A stretch of 6,707 nucleotides of DNA from an uncultured Clostridia bacterium (lineage in GTDB: Bacteria; Bacillota; Clostridia; Lachnospirales; CAG-274), in the NCBI GenBank assembly GCA_947629215.1, contig CANRCU010000132.1, positions 1 through 6,707 on the forward strand, given 5' to 3'. Positions 4,354 through 6,707 of this stretch are shown here, in pieces (position 1 is the stretch's first letter; each line of letters starts with the position of its first letter). A program made the position numbers and the translations under genes. A model generated the notes under the pieces. It searched no databases. It was given only the letters and a program-made list of their open reading frames with translations, and was not told the DNA's origin.

Positions 4354-5229
4354 ATGGCAAAATACAAAATATTTACCGACAGCGCCGCAGATATGCCGAA
4401 AAGGCTGCTCGAACTGCACGATATAACGGTCATACCCTATTATGTATCCCTTAACGGCAGGGATTATTTAAAAGAGGGCAAAGAGATAACCCAAAAAGAA
4501 TTGTTTGAATTTTTTGAAACGGGCAAAATGTCCAAGACCTCTCTGCCGTCTATAGACGATTATATTTCGGCTTTTCGCCCCGAATTGGAGGCGGGCAAAG
4601 ATATAATCTGCTTTTGCCTTTCGCAGAAACTCAGCGGAAGCGTCCAGAGCGCAGCCAACGCGGCTGAAATATTAAAAGAAGATTTTCCCGACAGAAAGAT
4701 ATACGCCGTGGATTCTTTGCAAGCCACCTGCGGTCAGGCGCTTGTTATCTGCGAATGCGCCAGAATGCTCGAAAACGGCATTGCTCCCGAAACGGTGCTG
4801 TCCAAAGTGCCGGAGCTTGCGAAAAATTCGGCTATAATATTCACCGTGGACAGCCTTGAACATCTTCAAAAAGGCGGCAGGATAGGCAGAGCCGCCGCTC
4901 TCCTCGGTACGATACTCAACATAAAGCCCATACTTTCTTTGGAAGATGCCGAGGTAATGCCCGTGACCAAGGTCAGGGGACGCAAAAAAGCGCTTGACAC
5001 CATTTGCAGAGAATTTGAAAAGTTCATCGGCGGCGAACCCGAAAAATACCTTATAATAACCGTGTCATGCTCCGGCAAAGACGCTTGGGAGGAAATGAGG
5101 CTCACACTTGAAAAAACTACGGGGCTTGAACCCAACTTCGACTCTATGGTCGTCGGTGCGACCATCGGCACCCACACCGGACCCACCGCAATAGGTCTGT
5201 CGGGTATAAAAAAATACGAATATCTCTGA
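4354..5229 (+). CDS. DegV family fatty acid-binding protein (FakB-like)
   Basis: DegV proteins hold a fatty acid in a buried tunnel. The FakB members present it to the kinase FakA for phosphorylation, feeding acyl-phosphate into phospholipid synthesis. The product has 291 residues, in the usual 280-290 range. Family motifs are TDSAADMP (8-15), TSLPS (62-66), LSQKLSGSVQSA (89-100) with the Ser-Gly pair that binds the carboxylate, DSLQATCGQ (120-128), HLQKGGRIG (170-178) with the conserved arginine, NIKPIL (189-194) and GTHTGP (272-277) with the conserved histidine. The ATG at 4354 has AGGAGG (4341-4346) 7 nt before it. The gene has its own promoter, divergent from the repressor gene, and its own terminator, so it is a single-gene unit. 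No fakA is in the window. The bound lipid cannot be predicted from the sequence. Confidence 0.94.
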   Translation: MAKYKIFTDSAADMPKRLLELHDITVIPYYVSLNGRDYLKEGKEITQKELFEFFETGKMSKTSLPSIDDYISAFRPELEAGKDIICFCLSQKLSGSVQSAANAAEILKEDFPDRKIYAVDSLQATCGQALVICECARMLENGIAPETVLSKVPELAKNSAIIFTVDSLEHLQKGGRIGRAAALLGTILNIKPILSLEDAEVMPVTKVRGRKKALDTICREFEKFIGGEPEKYLIITVSCSGKDAWEEMRLTLEKTTGLEPNFDSMVVGATIGTHTGPTAIGLSGIKKYEYL

Positions 5230-5259
5230 AACTCCCTTCCGTAAAGACAAAATACAGCC

Positions 5260-5304
5260 AAAAAGCCTTATGAGCTATATACAACAGCTCATAGGGCTTT
5301 TTTT
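5260..5304 (+). terminator. Intrinsic terminator after the degV-family gene
   Basis: A 17-bp stem with one G-U pair: AAAAAGCCTTATGAGCT (5260-5276), a 9-nt loop, then AGCTCATAGGGCTTTTT and further T to 5304. The stem is long and ends in a T run, so termination should be efficient and would insulate the recombinase gene from degV transcription. Confidence 0.92.
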
Positions 5305-5338
5305 ATCGACCGAGTAAGACCAACGAAAGGAAATAACT

Positions 5339-5944
5339 ATGATTTACGGCTATGCAAGAGTTTCCACCAAGGAACAAAACGAGGAGCGCCAGCTTATAGC
5401 GCTCAGAGAATACGGAGTTTCGGACAAAAATTTGTTTATAGACAAACAAAGCGGTAAGGACTTTGAAAGGGCAAAATACAAAAAACTCATACGAAAAATC
5501 AAAAAAGACGATATTATCGTTGTAAAAAGCATTGACAGGCTTGGCAGAAATTATAAAGAGATAATAGAACAATGGCGTATAATAACACAGGTCAAAAAAG
5601 CGGATATTGCCGTTTTGGATATGCCCCTGCTTGATACGGCAAAAAATAAAGACCTTATGGGTACTTTCGTCGCAGACCTTGTTTTGCAGGTGCTTTCTTT
5701 CGTGTCCGAAACGGAAAGAGCTAATATCCGCCAACGCCAAGCCGAGGGAATATCCGCCGCCATGGCAAGGGGCGTAAAATTCGGCAGAAGAAAAATTTAC
5801 GAACCAAAGGATTTTATCCATATATATAAAAGAGTAAAAAACGGCGAACTAAAAACCAAAGACGCTGTGACCCTTATGGGCGTAAGCGAAAGTACCTACC
5901 GCAGAATGAAAGTCGAATGGGATAAAATGCTGTCGGAGGATTAA
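5339..5944 (+). CDS. Serine recombinase of the resolvase/invertase family
   Basis: Small serine recombinase of 201 residues that cuts and rejoins DNA through a 5'-phosphoserine intermediate. The catalytic domain is complete: Arg7 and Ser9 in YARVSTKEQ, Asp35, Arg44, and the SIDRLGR block with Asp66, Arg67 and Arg70, each one position before the gamma-delta resolvase residues (R8, S10, D36, R45, D67, R68, R71). The SETERANIRQRQAEGI segment is the long dimerisation helix, GRRK marks the linker, and a C-terminal helix-turn-helix (KTKDAVTLMGVSESTYRR, about 171-188) binds DNA. The ATG is preceded by AAAGGA with about 8 nt spacing. I see no clear promoter between the degV terminator and the start. 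No transposase, terminal repeats or recognisable res site accompany it, so its substrate is unknown. It could be a remnant of a mobile element or a resident invertase-like gene. Confidence 0.93.
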   Translation: MIYGYARVSTKEQNEERQLIALREYGVSDKNLFIDKQSGKDFERAKYKKLIRKIKKDDIIVVKSIDRLGRNYKEIIEQWRIITQVKKADIAVLDMPLLDTAKNKDLMGTFVADLVLQVLSFVSETERANIRQRQAEGISAAMARGVKFGRRKIYEPKDFIHIYKRVKNGELKTKDAVTLMGVSESTYRRMKVEWDKMLSED

Positions 5945-5982
5945 AACCGTCATAATGTATACTTTTTAACACTGTACGTACT

Positions 5983-6000
5983 TGACATTCTACAATGTCA
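5983..6000. repeat. 18-bp perfect inverted repeat in the recombinase 3' intergenic region
   Basis: TGACATT CTAC AATGTCA, two exact 7-bp arms around a 4-bp spacer, 39 bp after the recombinase stop codon. It has no T run, so it is not a convincing terminator. It could be a protein-binding site or chance. Between 5945 and 6117 I otherwise see no gene, only AT-rich sequence with short open frames lacking starts or ribosome binding sites. Confidence 0.5.
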
Positions 6001-6117
6001 TTGCCGAAAAATACATAGGGCAAACCTATTATATCCAAAGAAAATGTCCATCGGGATAAACTTATAATAAATATAGAGGCGCAAAGCATTTTATATTCGA
6101 CGGCTTCTAACAAAGCC

Positions 6118-6157
6118 TTTGTGTTCGGCTTGAGTTTGTACTCCTGCCGAACACAAA
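6118..6157. other. Long hairpin between convergent genes, without a U tract
   Basis: TTTGTGTTCGGC (6118-6129) and GCCGAACACAAA (6146-6157) form a perfect 12-bp stem. The 16-nt loop can form a further GAGT/ACTC stem closing a TTGT tetraloop. It lies 19 bp after the stop codon of the minus-strand cysteine desulfurase gene, the usual place for a terminator, but neither strand has a run of T directly after the stem. It may still end or stabilise the 3' end of that transcript. Confidence 0.6.
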
Positions 6158-6175
6158 AGTTTCACAAATACTCCC

Positions 6176-6707
6176 CTACCTCGGTTTATATCTTCTTAAC
6201 AAAGGCACTGTTTTCAGCAATACTTCAACGGTTTCCCGTGCTTCATCGACCGTATTGTCGGCATTAAAACTAAACCTTACAGCGCTTTCGCCGCGGTTCT
6301 CAACAAGCAAATCAACTATTTTTTTCTTGTTTTTAAGTTTTGACGAACACGCCGAACCCGTAGCAACATATATTCCCTCGCTCTCAAGAGCATGCAGCAA
6401 AACTTCACCCCTGACGCCGCCGAACGACATATTCAGAATATACGGGCTGTCAAAACCCCCGTTTACATACACATCGGGCAGCTTTTCCGTTATTTTAAGC
6501 AACTCGTTTTTAACAAGCGCGATATTTTCGGCTTTTTCTTTAAGCCCCTTGCATGTAAGCTCTGCTGCAAGCCCAAACCCGATTATACCGATAAGATTTT
6601 CCGTACCGGGACGCTGCCCCTTTTCCTGCCCGCCGCCGAAATGCAGCGGTTCGACCCTGACGCCCTTTTTTATATACAAAGCCCCGACGCCTTTTAAACC
6701 GCCCGTT
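6176..6707 (-). CDS. Cysteine desulfurase (NifS/IscS-like), 5'-partial, C-terminal part
   Basis: PLP enzyme that takes sulfur from cysteine as an enzyme-bound persulfide for iron-sulfur clusters or thio-modified tRNA. The frame runs off the window edge; 176 C-terminal residues are visible, roughly the last half of a 380-400-residue protein. The first visible residues, TGGLKGVGALYIKKG, directly follow where the PLP-binding His-Lys pair should be, so that lysine is just outside the window. GGGQEKGQRPGTEN is the conserved PLP-phosphate region from the partner subunit. GSACSS carries the persulfide cysteine (codon 6347-6349), and VRFSFNADNT is the usual late motif. The short LRRYKPR tail is common in clostridial members linked to thiI, but no thiI follows here. 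A start at the TTG at 6679 would be wrong, since the homologous sequence continues upstream. Confidence 0.93.
   Translation of the reverse strand, partial: TGGLKGVGALYIKKGVRVEPLHFGGGQEKGQRPGTENLIGIIGFGLAAELTCKGLKEKAENIALVKNELLKITEKLPDVYVNGGFDSPYILNMSFGGVRGEVLLHALESEGIYVATGSACSSKLKNKKKIVDLLVENRGESAVRFSFNADNTVDEARETVEVLLKTVPLLRRYKPR

Noticed and set aside
5303..5821. 172-codon open frame on the minus strand opposite the recombinase
   Set aside because: Composition is aromatic and cysteine-rich shadow-like, with no family motif, and it lies opposite an intact serine recombinase.
5982..5987. TTGACA as a promoter -35 in the recombinase 3' region
   Set aside because: No -10-like hexamer lies 16-18 nt downstream and no plus-strand gene follows; it is part of the inverted repeat.
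5874..6113. 79-codon open frame on the minus strand after the recombinase
   Set aside because: No recognisable motif or good ribosome binding site, and it overlaps the end of the recombinase gene.

Overview
The window looks like chromosomal DNA of a low-to-moderate G+C Firmicute, most likely an anaerobic member of the Clostridia. The reasons are an infC-rpmI-rplT operon with an attenuated leader, strong AGGAGG ribosome binding sites, near-consensus sigma-A promoters, a Clostridium-type short-chain flavodoxin, a DegV protein, a DUF3793 protein and a short clostridial-style DtxR regulator. This placement is inferred from gene content, not from a phylogenetic marker search.

Layout. Positions 1-929 (+) hold cysK, missing only a few codons at its start, and it ends at a bidirectional terminator (936-971). 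The translation operon infC-rpmI-rplT follows on the minus strand (2091 down to 985). It is driven by a perfect TTGACA-17-TATAAT promoter at 2265-2293 and has a roughly 170-nt leader with an intrinsic terminator, which looks like an L20-type autoregulatory leader. infC very probably starts at an AUU codon.

Divergent from it, a second strong promoter (2334-2362) is followed by two tandem 19-bp sites, each matching the DtxR/IdeR box consensus at 16 of 19 positions. They lie ahead of DUF3793 (2444-3019), a tiny Cys/His-rich DUF2325 protein (3033-3323) and a flavodoxin (3398-3829). A bidirectional terminator (3833-3865) separates this cluster from a convergent DtxR/MntR-family repressor gene (3869-4243, minus). 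The repressor has its own extended -10 promoter, divergent from that of a degV gene (4354-5229). My reading is that this block is an iron-responsive module: a metal-loaded repressor would block DUF3793-DUF2325-flavodoxin when iron is plentiful, and low iron would release a flavodoxin that can stand in for ferredoxin together with two proteins of unknown function.

After degV comes a strong terminator (5260-5304), a lone small serine recombinase (5339-5944), and a 231-bp convergent intergenic stretch with an 18-bp inverted repeat and a long hairpin that lacks a U tract. The window closes with the C-terminal half of a cysteine desulfurase on the minus strand (6176-6707). No tRNA, rRNA, CRISPR array or insertion sequence was seen. 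The most interesting part is the iron-type operon with its two conserved proteins of unknown function.
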